Source of the DNA: Trichobilharzia szidati
Taxonomy: Eukaryota; Platyhelminthes; Trematoda; Strigeidida; Schistosomatidae
DNA length: 64,000 nt
Assembly (NCBI GenBank): GCA_944472155.2
Contig: OX235277.1
Location: forward strand, 22,268,804 to 22,332,803
Direction of reading: 5' to 3'
Below, piece by piece: positions 11,901 through 22,443 of this stretch (positions are counted from its first letter, which is position 1; each line of letters starts with the position of its first letter). The notes below the pieces were generated by a model. The model was not told where the DNA came from, made no database searches, and saw only the letters and a list, made by a program, of their open reading frames with translations. The position numbers and the translations under genes were made by a program.

Positions 11901-12183
11901 CGATCGCCCAACAAATATGCAGGAGGAAGTGGAGATGGATTGGACACTCGCTGAGGAGGCCGTTGAGTGACATCGCGCGTCAAGCCCTCGAGTGGAACCC
12001 GAAAGGGAAGCGGCGAGTGGGTCGTCCAAGGGTGACATGGAGGAGATCGTGTGAGGAGGAGATGAAACAGTATGGAATAACATGGACGCAAGTGAAAAGT
12101 ACAGCACAAGACAGAAGCAAGTGGAGACGTGCAGTTGAAGCCCTATGTTCCACTAGGAACCCAAGGGAACAATAATAATAATA
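8951..12183 (+). mobile_element. RTE-clade non-LTR retrotransposon, near full length, inactivated
   Basis: The element has a short GC-richer 5' UTR, one long reading frame with an apurinic-type endonuclease followed by reverse transcriptase, a very short 3' UTR and an (AAT)n tail at 12171-12183. Exact 16-bp target-site duplications flank it, as target-primed reverse transcription produces. The 3.2-kb length and layout match RTE-type elements, which are abundant in schistosomes. The intact flanking repeats show it is a single, fairly recent insertion. It lies in the intron between micro-exons at 13388 and 8066, in antisense orientation to gene A. Confidence 0.92.
9022..12175 (+). pseudogene. 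RTE endonuclease-reverse transcriptase, three lesions
   Basis: The endonuclease starts at about 9217 (GTWNVRTMY) and continues with CESRW, GDMNAKLG and SDHY near 9940, the family's catalytic positions. Reverse transcriptase motifs follow: AGPDGIPPE (about 10684), KNWRGIMLLS, QAGFRKGKSCSDQ, NFIDFEKAFDSVDRE (11056-11100) and GVRQGCLLSP. A C-terminal region ends in VEALCSTRN. The frame is broken at three places. An in-frame TAA lies at 10285. A 4-base excess at about 11371-11374, inside the FADD active-site box, shifts the frame. A TAA at 11525 follows a CAA/CAG run. Otherwise the frame is open, so the copy is young but should not make active enzyme. ATGs at 9022 and 9148 are both possible starts; conserved sequence begins only after 9148. 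Confidence 0.9.
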
Positions 12184-12199
12184 ATTTCCGTATGCATAA
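12184..12199. repeat. Target-site duplication, right copy
   Basis: Exact repeat of 8935-8950, directly after the (AAT)n tail of the RTE element. Confidence 0.9.
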
Positions 12200-13099
12200 G
12201 TCTGGTTTGAATCGTTCGACTGTGATCGCTTCGGCAAATCGTCGTAAATTTGCCGTCCTTTGTCTATTCAATATTTTGAAGAACTTAGGAATGCCTACGA
12301 AATGACCATTATCAAAATTATGTCTGGTAATTACACTCTGGGAATATCTGCTTCATTTCAGGCACAGGTTTCATGGAATATGCTCAGAAAACCGGATAGA
12401 AGCTATTCTTTCTCTCCTTTTAATGTCCTCGCTCCCGCTAGTGCACGTAATTTCGTAAACCCGTTTGAAGATGAAATCAGCAGGCTATTTATCCAGTTTT
12501 GACTGGCTTATAGAAGAAATAGGAATGTATAATGATATGAATTTAGCTGCATCTTTCATTATTTTGCCAGTCTTTTGTGGCAGTGCATCCCCTTTGAATA
12601 GGAGATAAATAAACACATTCTTCTTTTCTACAACTGGGAGTTTTTATTTCTCACCTTTTCTCTGCTATACTTTTGTGGAAATCCCTTTTGGTATCTATTT
12701 TCTCCTAAGCATTTCGCAATGAAACCTAATTTTCCCTTCAAATTGTTTAGCGAACAAAGCTTCCTGGCTGTGTTGTGTAATGTCCTTATTAATCTCCGCG
12801 TACAGATTATCATGCAGAAAACAATGCCGGCTAGAACAGTTTCTAAAGAACCTTTTAGAACCATCAGAACCTATGATGAGAACATGTGAAATAGAATGAT
12901 ATCATTTTATACTGCAAATGTGGCTTTTTTCTAAATCGAAAATTTATATCTATTAATTTTCAACCTTACAATTATTCTTATACTATGAATTTCATAAGAT
13001 ATGATTAATGGAACTTCTTAGTTTCATTTCTGTTCCGATCGAAAAGTTCGGTCATCAAAGTGAAGACTACGGATATGGCCTAATTTACTTGGAACTGTA
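12200..13099. other. Intron-like stretch
   Basis: The open frames here (plus strand 12260-12502, minus strand 12628-12864) show no recognisable domain and lack coding character. No micro-exon with good splice sites was seen. Confidence 0.3.
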
Positions 13100-13387
13100 C
13101 TGGTTTTGGAAACAATGTTCTGTTTATGCGAAATATCTGATCCACTCTCAATTTTAGGGTAATCAGTAGTTTTACACAGTGCCGTTCACATCATTTGGAA
13201 TTTTACGGCACAGTTAAATATGTCTAACTCTGTTTAAGTTGCGGAGGGTACCTTGAAAGGGTAACTAAATTTTCAGCAACATTCGAGAACAAATAAGTAG
13301 AAAAGAATATTTTTCATATAATAAAACATTTCACTGTGTTAATGGATGGAATTTGAAATGAAGTTCTTATTCCACAATCCTCCTTAC

Positions 13388-13396
13388 TTGCTTTCT
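13388..13396 (-). CDS. Gene A micro-exon, 9 nt (delta type, copy 2)
   Basis: The acceptor GGTCTTATTTTTAG, the 9 nt AGAAAGCAA and the donor GTAAGGAGG give E-K-A in phase 1. The counterpart is 1953-1961, with the same length and the same GTAAGGAG donor. The next candidate exon to the left lies beyond the RTE insertion, so the intron here has grown by the element's 3.2 kb. Confidence 0.7.
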
Positions 13397-14562
13397 CTAA
13401 AAATAAGACCGTTATAATAAATATCATGAAAGACAAATTTGAAGTTATTCATGGTCTTCATACAAAACCATGTGTAAGGTGAAGTTGGGCGTTCCTAATA
13501 TTTAACAACATTTATGTGGGGAATACTTTCAAGTAACACTTGACTGATGAGTTGATTGGTATGAGTAACGAGTTGTACAGAACTGAGACAGGTCGCATCG
13601 CCAATGATGCATTATCACATGTGACGAATATTCTTTGTGTTGAAGATTATATCCAAAGTGGCAGATTGAAGATCATCAAAATTTTGCTTTGAATGTTAAT
13701 GTCATTCTCATTTTTTAAATACTTGAGGATAAAATAAATTTTCACAAACATCCACGATTTCATCTGCGTTTTTCTGTTTCTACTGAGTTTCCACTTAGCA
13801 GCTAATATTCATGTCCATATGTGAATAAAATCTGTCTTAATTCTTTGCTTAGTAATACTACTACTATTTCACTTGCGATCGACTCTGTACCTTAGTGTGT
13901 CGAACGTTGATTATTTTGTTTTCTCATATTGACACAAAGTAACTGTGCATTTCATATACTTAAGCCACAGGCACCTCAACATTTGAGGTTTGCACATAAT
14001 ATTTCATTGTTTCATGTACAATGTATTACTGTGGTTAAGATTGATCCTGTGTTTCTCATGTATTATACGTAACTGAACATATATTTTAATTGATCATTTG
14101 GATTAGTTGTATCGATTTAATAAAAGAAATCAACAGTAATTATCTACCCATCGAACTGATATGATATGAAAGCGCAGAAGGCAGTGAAACCAAAAAGGTC
14201 ATCCGATTAGGCCACAAATCTTCTTTGTTGCTGAAGATATGTTTGATCATTCCACAGACTATTTAACTCTCCGATGATTTGCTTATAATAATGAAATACA
14301 AATGAGTTTTGATCCATTGATGAATTCATAAATGAATTAGAAATTGAAAAGTGCCGTTTAAAGGATGTTAAGTGGATACATTAAAGATATTATCTGCTAT
14401 GATACATGAATCGATCATGATACTGGTAAAAGCATAACTCTGATTTCTCACAGTAAATTAAGGATTTCTTATCCCAACGCCATAATGTCTGCGTAATCAT
14501 GGTTGGAATGACCATGTTTATTGAAACTGTGAAAAGAAATTGCTGTTTCCATTTCAACTTAC

Positions 14563-14571
14563 CTACTGCTT
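14563..14571 (-). CDS. Gene A micro-exon, 9 nt (gamma type, copy 2)
   Basis: The minus strand shows the acceptor TTTGTGTTTACACAG, the 9 nt AAGCAGTAG and the donor GTAAGTTG. In phase 1 it reads E-A-V. The apparent TAG at its 3' end is out of frame. Its counterpart at 2768-2776 also has 9 nt with a consensus donor. The distance to the beta exon (486 bases) nearly matches the other copy (481). Confidence 0.7.
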   Translation of the reverse strand, partial: KQ

Positions 14572-15048
14572 CTGTGTAAACACAAAATATCTCATTGAGT
14601 TACATTACGCTTTATACATCAAGGAGGGGCATCCCCTAATACATGCTTCTGAATTTATCTGACTTTTACTTTGCTGCATTTCATGCTGTGGTAGTTTCCT
14701 GTTACATGCTTTGGGCGTATTTATCTTCATTCTGTCTTGTATATAATTTCAGTGTGAACAGCTGAATATAGGCAACAGGTATGCACGATAGGCTGAATTA
14801 CGAAATTCTCTTGAATGGATACACCACAAAGTGACTGCACATCACAGTTTAGGAAATGGTTTCATTGAAACTTTAGACAGAAGACCATTTCACGAACAAG
14901 TCCTCGATTCTGGTGGAACAGCATGAATGTATATCTGTGGCTTCTTAAAGCTGACTTATCCATGGATCGTATAGATTCATACTGAGACCAACATTTGAAA
15001 ATCAGTATATGATTAAGTTGTAAATTCAGAACTGTTTGTCATGCTCAC

Positions 15049-15057
15049 CTTCACACA
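15049..15057 (-). CDS. Gene A micro-exon, 9 nt (beta type, copy 2)
   Basis: The acceptor CAAATTTTAG, the 9 nt TGTGTGAAG and the donor GTGAGCAT are clear. In phase 1 it reads (x)TG-TGT-GAA-G, which is M-C-E after the preceding exon. It is the counterpart of 3249-3257 (AGTGTAAAG, E-C-K) in the other copy of the duplication: same length, same donor GTGAGC, same cysteine codon, although the flanks differ at many positions. Conservation of length and both splice sites across diverged copies is good evidence of use. Confidence 0.7.
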
Positions 15058-16500
15058 CTAAAATTTGTCAGTATGAAAATAAAATTGTATGTACGAAATT
15101 ACTAGTATCCAATCTAAAGATAATAATTTCGGTGGCTTCATAGCACTTCAGAATACATCATAATTTTCTTCTTAAATTTATGGTTTTACCTATGCTATCT
15201 CGCTTGAAGATGATAGAAACCATGATAGAAAAGAAACCATTATTCAATAATTTCAGATGAAAATTCTGTACAGCATATGAACACTGTTCAGAATGAAGCG
15301 ATTATTGTTATTGTTGTTGTTGATATGATCATCGAATACAGATATTATTCGTGAATATTCCAATACTGCAAATATTGAGTCTATGTAAATATATCTCAAT
15401 AGACAGACACTGTGACATCATCATATACATTTTTGAACATTTCAACTTTTGGAAGTATTACTCATCGAGACCTAAAAATGAATAGGAATTTCGACTTTGT
15501 GATGGCACATGAATTATCCATGAGCAACTCAGATATGATTCTTAATATTACTTCGAAGCTACAGTAGAAATGTCATCAGTGCTAAAAGATTCTGATAAAG
15601 TGACTGAACATATGATTCAGTGTTTCTTGGATGTACGAAATATGTACATTCGGATGTACGAATGAAATTATGAGCCATTCAGTCCTTGTAAGAACCACAA
15701 TTAACAATCCAGTAATGTGATCTGTATAACTGTTATTAATGTTATTCGATAAAATTGGATGCAATATTGTACCAGATGCTGAAATTTCACAACCCGACAT
15801 AAGTACTCTTCGGAATAAAGCAAATTATTATGATCATTTCAAATTGCATAGTCTATTGTCATTTAACAACAAATGTCACAAGAGTGATACTTGATTGGAA
15901 GCCATCGAAAATTTATATTCCCTTCCTGTTGAAAACACTAAACTCCACTGAATTCACCATGGAAGCCTATTCATTTTACTACATTGCCTAAGTCTTCAAT
16001 GAAAAACTAGAACTTTTGTCACAAATGAAGTGTCAGAAAAAGCGTCAGACGGCGATTCTGGAAAACATTAACGTTTTGATATAAAATACAACGTAGTTTT
16101 TCATTCTGTACACCATCACTTGTTGTCCTATCGAATAAACAGACTCCGAGGAAGTTTAGGTACTGAAGTGTTCCATTCTCTCCTCAGTCACTTGAGCACA
16201 GAAATACTAAGCTCATTATGAAAAACACATGTATGTTGAGAACCTTCATTTTCAACCAACTAATGTTTTCAAATGAAGAAAGTGTTTTGTCTGTGTGGAA
16301 ATGCCGCCCCAACAACTCATGGGCATTGTGTTATCTTTGGTTGTGAAGTTGAATACCTGTCAGCGAATAATGTTGATAAATACGTATCTTTCTTCTGAAA
16401 ACATAGATTCAAGGGAAGACTAGGAGTCACTTTTCCATTACGTGTGAGAAATGATGAGATTTGCCCATAAACTTCCATATTTTTGGGTCTGTGCACTTAC

Positions 16501-16509
16501 TCGCCTCAA
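16501..16509 (-). pseudogene. Damaged alpha-type micro-exon in duplication copy 2
   Basis: This is the counterpart of the exon at 4365-4373: TTGAGGCGA followed by an intact GTAAGT donor, with the same upstream stretch (TGATATTCTCATACTGT against TGATATTTTCATCTTAG). The acceptor AG is replaced by GT, so normal splicing to it should fail. Because the exon is a multiple of three, skipping it leaves the frame intact. Confidence 0.5.
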
Positions 16510-16754
16510 ACAGTATGAGAATATCATTTCCAATACTTAAGTTAATCAATTTTGATTGAAGATCAGGAGCATTTTTACTAAAATGAATTTTAGTGGTTCT
16601 ATTTGAAGTAGCTTTGTTTCAGTCATCAATATTTTACCTAAAAACTAGTTCACATTACCTTAAGGACTACGTTGATGCTGTTTCCAATACCAATTCCTCT
16701 GATATAAACTAACAATAAAATTACTTCGCGGTGAGACTGTCTCAGAGACTGACT

Positions 16755-17230
16755 TGAGTCGGCAAAATACCATTGATATCCTGTGGGTTCAACGCAGGTG
16801 TAAGACACCGAATAATCAGTTCTGTGCATTGCAAAATGAGCCAATGTCTTCAAACAATAACTGACACATATTTCAATACTATTAACCCGGTTGATGTCAC
16901 CGTATTAACTGCTGTTAATGAAGCCTTAACTGCGAGAAGAGAAAGAGGCTTGGACGTGAAAAAATCAACTCCACCTGAGAAAACCAGGTGAATAACAAGG
17001 AAACTTGATGACACATAAAGAATATAAACAGCGAAGTTATTTTTTTGCCTTGAACATGGGAACAGAATGAAATGGGTTGCTGGAAACATTTAGGAAGTCA
17101 GTCACAAGATAGGCCTTGTTTTGATAAAAAGAAAACTAAGCATGATGAAATGGAATTTTCCGTACAATGTACAAAGCTTAGAAGGCTATCTAGGCTGCCA
17201 AGGAAATGAAATTGCACAGAAATGCCAGGA
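16755..17230 (+). mobile_element. Decayed RTE fragments
   Basis: At 16781-16815, GFNAGVR resembles the GVNTGVRQG motif of the RTE reverse transcriptase at 11221. From 17156, CCGTACAATGTACAAAGCT followed by GAAGGCT matches the endonuclease start of the intact copy (CGTACAATGTACGAAGCTGG, 9240). AACTCCACC at 16968 recalls its 5' UTR. The order shows at least two pieces, heavily mutated. The short open frame at 16773-16991 is a remnant, not a gene. Confidence 0.55.
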
Positions 17231-18169
17231 CTTTGTCAGAGACAACGGAATGAGAGGACACTCTATAAATTGTGTACTGAAATGTCAGTGATCTAGCCAG
17301 GTCATTCAGACTGTAATGCATTTGCCTCTTTTGGCATGAACAATGATTTACTATAAACCTTACTGACTAAAGCGTTTGAGGCGAAAGCATTAGGAAGCAG
17401 TCGTGATGATGTTATTCTGCTGAGTTTTCGTGTGTACCTTGGTTTTTGTCCCAAACCTCACAGGCGCTTCATTAACCTAGAATAAAGTATTTGGAACATT
17501 CTGAGGATAAAGTTTGGTAGTAATCATCTTTTTGTGGCTGACCTACTGACTTCGACGAAATCAGTTTGTGTAACCTGTGAAAAAGAGAAGCGTTAATTTA
17601 CCTATTCACTTCGTCAAATGTGTCGTCGTTAACATTAAACTTTAAACACCTTCGGCATCTACCGGCGGTCGCGTCATTTATTTGCTTAACGTTGTGCTCA
17701 TTCATTTTGATAGATTCACCTTGACCTTACATTATTTATGGTGCTATGCAAGTGATTTCGCTACAGGCTAGACTGCTACAATGGTCGCAGACAGATTAAT
17801 ATGTAGACTATTCTACAAGTGTATTCAAAATTATAACTGCACTTATCTATGTTGCTGCACTTAAAGGCTCCCTAACGATTTTGTATTCACACAATATTAT
17901 GAAGGAAGCTTCATTTAATGTGAGTGATGTAAACTAAGAAGACACCACCTGAAAGACTTTACTTTCGATTACGACAAAAGAACAGAATATTTATCAGAAC
18001 TTTCATGTTCCATGTCCATTATCTACTGATGAAAAAACATCAAACACGGACATCCCTTATTTTGTTGCTTAGGTGAATTCCGATGATGTGTTGATTAAGG
18101 TGTATAAAACTTAAAAAATAAAATATACAGTTGCAAATAATGGTATTTTTTTCTCATCTTTTCAAATAA

Positions 18170-18640
18170 TGGATTGAGGCTAGACTAGGAGTCACATTTC
18201 CAAAGTGAATAAGAAAGTATGAAATACATTAACATACCTCTCGATTTATTCAAATTAGTGGACTTACTCTTCTTATCTAGTATAAAAAGATCATTGAAGT
18301 TACTTTAATTATACTTTTTCAAAAGAAAATCAGAAACATTTAAAATAAAGTGAATCCTTCTCGTTTGTATTTTGTGAAGCTACACTTTGGTTTCACTATT
18401 TTCTTTTCACACTACACTATGTAGGAAACTGTATTTATTAACAGCGCTTCAAACTGTAAAGACGCAATCTGAATGTCATTCAATTTTGTTTATGGAAATG
18501 AAACAGAAAATCTAATGGAACTACGAAGTTCTTTGTGCATTATTTACTAATGTTAAAACCATCATGCAGATACTTCTCTTATACTGTCACCAAGATGAAA
18601 TCAGCTATTATGATGAAGATGTATAAAAAAATAGGAAAAT
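18170..18640. repeat. Alpha-exon block, further copy with an intact exon
   Basis: It begins with GACTAGGAGTCAC, also found at 16416 in copy 2, and runs through the 18268 exon. It then continues with a stretch (about 18370-18640) related to the one that precedes it (about 17880-18160), indicating local tandem duplication. Confidence 0.55.
18268..18276 (-). CDS. Gene A candidate micro-exon, 9 nt (alpha type)
   Basis: The acceptor TTTTTATACTAG and the donor GTAAGTCC flank the 9 nt ATAAGAAGA. In phase 1 it reads D-K-K when preceded by G. The surrounding block (18170-18640) is related to the sequence around 4365-4373, around the damaged site at 16501, and to the next block at 18700-18990. This exon is therefore one member of a repeated exon type, here with both splice sites intact. 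Confidence 0.6.
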
Positions 18641-18699
18641 TTCATACCGAGAAATGGTTACAAATACTTCTCCTCTTTTGCGGAGCATAATAGCTTCAT

Positions 18700-18990
18700 G
18701 GTAGCCTGAGATTTTTTTTTCAAAATGAGTGAGAATGAATGAAATATATTTAAATACCTCCAGATTTTAAAATTGGTGAACCAACTCTTCTCTTTTCGTA
18801 TTCGTAGAGCAGCTTCATCGCCTAAATTATACCGTCTCAAACGAAAATTAGGAATACTTTCATTAAAATTCTTTTTTGTCTCACCTTATTTGATGAAGCA
18901 CCAGTTTGGCAAGTTAAATTTTACTTGAAAATTATTTCACATTAACAAAATGGCCATACTGACACTCTTTATAAAGCCCTTTCCACTAAT
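18700..18990. repeat. Alpha-exon block, degenerate tandem copy
   Basis: It aligns with 18174-18440: a shared AAATACAT/AAATATAT stretch, ACCTC, AATT-GTG, CTCTTCT and AAAATTAGGAA/AAAATCAGAAA. The exon position (about 18785-18793) has donor GTTGGT instead of GTAAGT and no clean acceptor, so it looks dead. Confidence 0.5.
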
Positions 18991-19239
18991 GTAAAGTCGC
19001 TGTACAATTATTTGACGATGAGGCAATCTGAGAAGCTGTCTTCGATTGGTGGGAAATCACTGATGTATTTGGCGTTTACTAACAGTGAGCTCGGAAAAAT
19101 AGCAAGTTCTGTTCAGTCGGAATGGAGCTAATATACCTTAACGAATAAGTAGATATATTTCAATACAATCACTGTGGGGAATTTCAACATAATTACTGTT
19201 CTTAATAATCCCCATCCAATTCATTAGTCAATATAAATT

Positions 19240-19450
19240 CCAGTCAGAGAGGGACGACTGGGCGTTGGGCTAGCCGAAACAACAACCCAGCCTCTACAGA
19301 AACTTCACAGCACAAGGAACATATAAGGATCAAAAGTATTCTTCACTTGAGTTGGAGAGATTTTAGGCTTTCGGCTACTAAACTCTCTTGGGCCGCCAGC
19401 CATACCGATAATCGTCCTTTCGATGAAAGCGAATACTGTGAAGATGGTAG
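19240..19450 (+). mobile_element. Decayed RTE 5' fragment
   Basis: GAGAGGGACGACTGGGCG, then TTGGGCTAGC and ACAGAAACTTCACAGCAC, and later TCCTTTCGATGAAAGCGAA, follow the 5' end of the intact copy (9005-9215) in order, with many changes. Confidence 0.6.
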
Positions 19451-19484
19451 GGATTTTCGCGCATTATATGATGGCAAAAAAGCC

Positions 19485-19565
19485 GTTGTGGCCGGTGGCA
19501 TAGCGGTTAGGACGCTTGCCGACCATGCACATGGTGAGAGGTTTGACCCCCGGCCAGCGCACTCC
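19485..19565 (+). mobile_element. tRNA-like repeat, copy 1
   Basis: It contains GGTGGCATAGCGGTTAGGAC (box A) and GAGGTTTGACCCCCGG (box B region), with GCCGACCATGCACATGGT between. It matches the copies at 61672-61747 and 51665-51745. It interrupts decayed RTE sequence, so it arrived later than the 19240 fragment or joined two fragments. Confidence 0.7.
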
Positions 19566-19595
19566 TTTGCCTCGCTAAGCCAGAAATAATGCTGG

Positions 19596-20290
19596 TGAAG
19601 AGGAAAGGTTGAGCATGGGGCTAGCAGCCGTATCCTGAAAAATTAAACACTGCTACAGAAACTTCAAGCCTCTAGCTTGAAGCCCTATGTTGCACTGGGA
19701 ACGTGAAGGATTAAAAACAGCCGTTGGAATAGCAGGAAAAAGATTCAGGAATCTTCGGGAACATTCTGAATTGAGCCCTTGAAATGTTAAACCGCTTTGT
19801 CAGCTGTCAACTGTAGTCACCCAGATGACAAACGTGAGCATAGTGACAAAGTGGCTGTCATCATTTCGCTAACAGAGCCCAAGGAGTTTCTGCCGTGGGA
19901 ACCAATCTCCTTCAGGATAATGACTTTAGTATTCGGCTCAAAAAAGAATGAAAGTTATAACTGTCCACTGCTATGTGAATATTAACAAGTAACAAAAGAT
20001 GAGAAAGAATAAGATTTCTTTAGTCAACTGGATAACATTCCTAATGCCATGATCGAAATTCGAATAGATGGTATGAATACTTAAATGAGGGCAGACATAC
20101 AGGGAAATGATTCATAATAGGTCAAGAGGCTTTCGACGAAATCAATGAGAATGGAGGACTTAGCGAACTTCTGCGCATTCATTGGTTTGAAGATTGGATA
20201 GAGCGCGTGCACGAGCAAATATATACACAAGGCAATATTGATTTCACCTGACGAAAACACAGAAAAAGCAAAGAAAAATACTAATATATG
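19596..20290 (+). mobile_element. Decayed RTE endonuclease region with an embedded 3'-end piece
   Basis: It begins with a 5'-end match (GCATGGGGCTAGCAGCC). It then shows CTTGAAGCCCTATGTTGCAC, which belongs to the RTE 3' end (12137-12156 in the intact copy), and resumes in the endonuclease (GGGAACCAATCTCCTTCAGG at 19899, against 9468 in the intact copy) up to the IHEATWISPDG counterpart near 20230. Numerous frameshifts. The mixed order implies nested or recombined copies. Confidence 0.65.
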
Positions 20291-20309
20291 TGTAAGACTT
20301 GGGCGCTGT

Positions 20310-21380
20310 GGTAGTAAGTGATTCCATATCTGTTTTTTGTTATCATTTATGAATTGGAAAGTCAGGAAGGAGAACTGCCAATGTTAGATTGCAGTGTAAA
20401 AGGGGAAGAAGACGGGAAGCTAAACACTAGTGTTTACAGGAAACCCACACATTCAAACCCATATTTGGACTTCCCATCCTATGTCAGTAAAAATAGGGTT
20501 GGTGAAATGTTGAAGTGACAGAGTACAAAAACCATGTATTGTCAAGGAAAATCCAAGGCAGGAAGTGAAACATATAAGAGAAGGTTTGGAACCTAATAAA
20601 TACCCTGATACATTTGTCAAGAAATATTTAGGGAAATGTAAAAATAAAATAAAGAATCATAGTAGTGATAGTGATAATAATAATAACAATATTAATGAAG
20701 ACATGAAAGTCAAATGGGCCCAAGACAACATCAACAGTGAGCATTCTAAATCATCAGTAGTAATTCCATACAAGGAAGTGACCTCGGAAACCTTACGCAG
20801 AATTCTTAACAAGGCAGGAATAAAAGTGGCATTCAAACCCACAAACTCAATTTGAAACAAGCTTTGTCGATTAAAGAATCCTGTGTAGCTTTTAAAACAA
20901 AACAATTTAGTTTATCTAATACCCTGCAATGATTGTCAGGTCAAATACATAGGTCAAACTAGTAGAACAGGGGCATTCAGACTGGTTGAACATAAAAACC
21001 TAGCAAAATCTAGATTGGTTGACCTGAATAAGATAAGAAATCTAGAGAAAAGTTCAGCTATAGCACTACATGCAGTTACACACAACCACACAATAGGATG
21101 GAATTGGATGGTAGTTTTCAAATTTAATGTCACAGGGTGTAGGGAGAGATTGATAACAGAGGCTTTGTTTGTCAAATCAACTGGAAATACACGTAACAGA
21201 AATGTTTCAACACCTGTCCACCCAGATATCTGAGAAACTCTACTACCCCTACGACAAATAAGAGAGGGCAAAAATCTTTAAAACTCAAGTTTTGAATTCG
21301 TGTGATTATAACTGATATGATTATGAACAACAAATTTTGTTCGAAACGTCATCCAGTAAATAATACTGTTTCACTGTGTG
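20310..21380 (+). mobile_element. Penelope-like element, decayed 3' half with GIY-YIG endonuclease
   Basis: Fragments in three frames give LPMLDCSV, then TSVYRKPTHSNPYLDF (20430-20475), the end of a Penelope reverse transcriptase. These are followed by VVIPYKEV and KVAFKPTNS, the linker. From 20911 comes the endonuclease: VYLIPCNDCQ, KYIGQTSRTGAFRLVEHK and ALHAVTHNHTIGWNW. The CC-type GIY-YIG motif with the following EHK and AxHxxxxxHxxxW is diagnostic of these elements. At least two frameshifts and a stop at 20886 show it is dead. It lies antisense to gene A, in the intron after its second exon. Confidence 0.85.
20665..20696. repeat. Low-complexity AAT/GAT tract inside the Penelope remnant
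   Basis: GATAGTGATAATAATAATA and following bases encode an S/D/N-rich insertion in the remnant's linker. Confidence 0.6.
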
Positions 21381-22428
21381 TTACACATAATAAACAAACT
21401 AATACGGAGGAAAATACGTCTGACTGATAAGACTTCGAAAGATCTTGTTAGTTTCACGGTTTTCACAGATTTACCGGCCCCTTATAATGGAAAATAAATA
21501 GATGAGTTAAGCTAAAGAGCGTGAATGCTATGCCAAACAACCCTTTTTCTTCTTGATAGTTTGTCAATACACCAAGACAAAGCGCAAGTAATTTTTCGTT
21601 CAGGCTTAATTATAGCGGATAAAATTGATGGGCCTAATTTTCTTATATGAGTTACTTATAAGAACAGATCGATTATACTTAGATTAGAATTTATAAGTGC
21701 ACGCAAGTGAAGATTAACAAAGAGAGAAACTCCTGTCCCACATTCACAATATGAACGGCAAGTAACAGGGTTTGAAAAGAGACAACAAAAAGGTTCATCA
21801 GGGTGCTCACTGTAAAAGATGGTTACTTGAAACTGAAAACGCCTGATTGAGGAAGTAGCTGTTTGTAATTGCCAATGAAATTTGACTTTGGTTCGACTAC
21901 TCGCTCCATTAGGACAACCGTATAAACATATATCTGAGAATGTTAGAAATGTATAATTTTCGCTAAGTACACCATATTTTACTTTCATTCAACAAATGAT
22001 GAAAAGTCATAAACCCTAAAAACAGTAAAAAATGACTTGACTAGTTTTATGTCGATTGGGACTCATGGGATATTAACAAAATGAGGCTAATTTTTTTATG
22101 GCACTGTTGCATATGCTACAGCTTCTTACTGACAGATCTTACAGTTCAACTGCGAACAAAGTGGTCTAGAATTCTTCACGGTTAAATTAAAGCACTGAAT
22201 GAAGAACCATCACCACCCAAATACTCATCACTTCAGGCTGATGTGTCCTAAACAATAACGACCAGGATGGAAATTCCTAATATATTCAATGCCATTTCAG
22301 TTAAGCACAAGCAACACTGAAACCGATTCAGGCAGCTTTTTAGAAATGAACTCTAGAACAAAAAGCTTCAAGTTATTTCTATTCAACCAAATTAAAACGC
22401 TCAGTGTAAATTGAATAACATTAAATAC

Positions 22429-22443
22429 CTTCGTCTTTCTTCC
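22429..22443 (-). CDS. Gene A candidate micro-exon, 15 nt
   Basis: On the minus strand the order is a strong acceptor CCTTTTTCAG, 15 nt GGAAGAAAGACGAAG, then the donor GTATTT. After the phase-1 G of exon 1 it reads G-K-K-D-E, highly charged, and exits in phase 1. It is the first candidate downstream of the signal exon, after an intron of about 860 bases. Seen in one copy only. Confidence 0.5.

Larger units (their letters stand above)
13100..16600. repeat. Duplicated block, copy 2 (three intact micro-exons, one damaged)
   Basis: This is the same order of matches as copy 1, with local insertions that lengthen it. The beta, gamma and delta exons keep both splice sites, while the alpha exon has lost its acceptor. 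Between the two copies lie a stretch with three single candidates and the RTE insertion. Confidence 0.75.
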
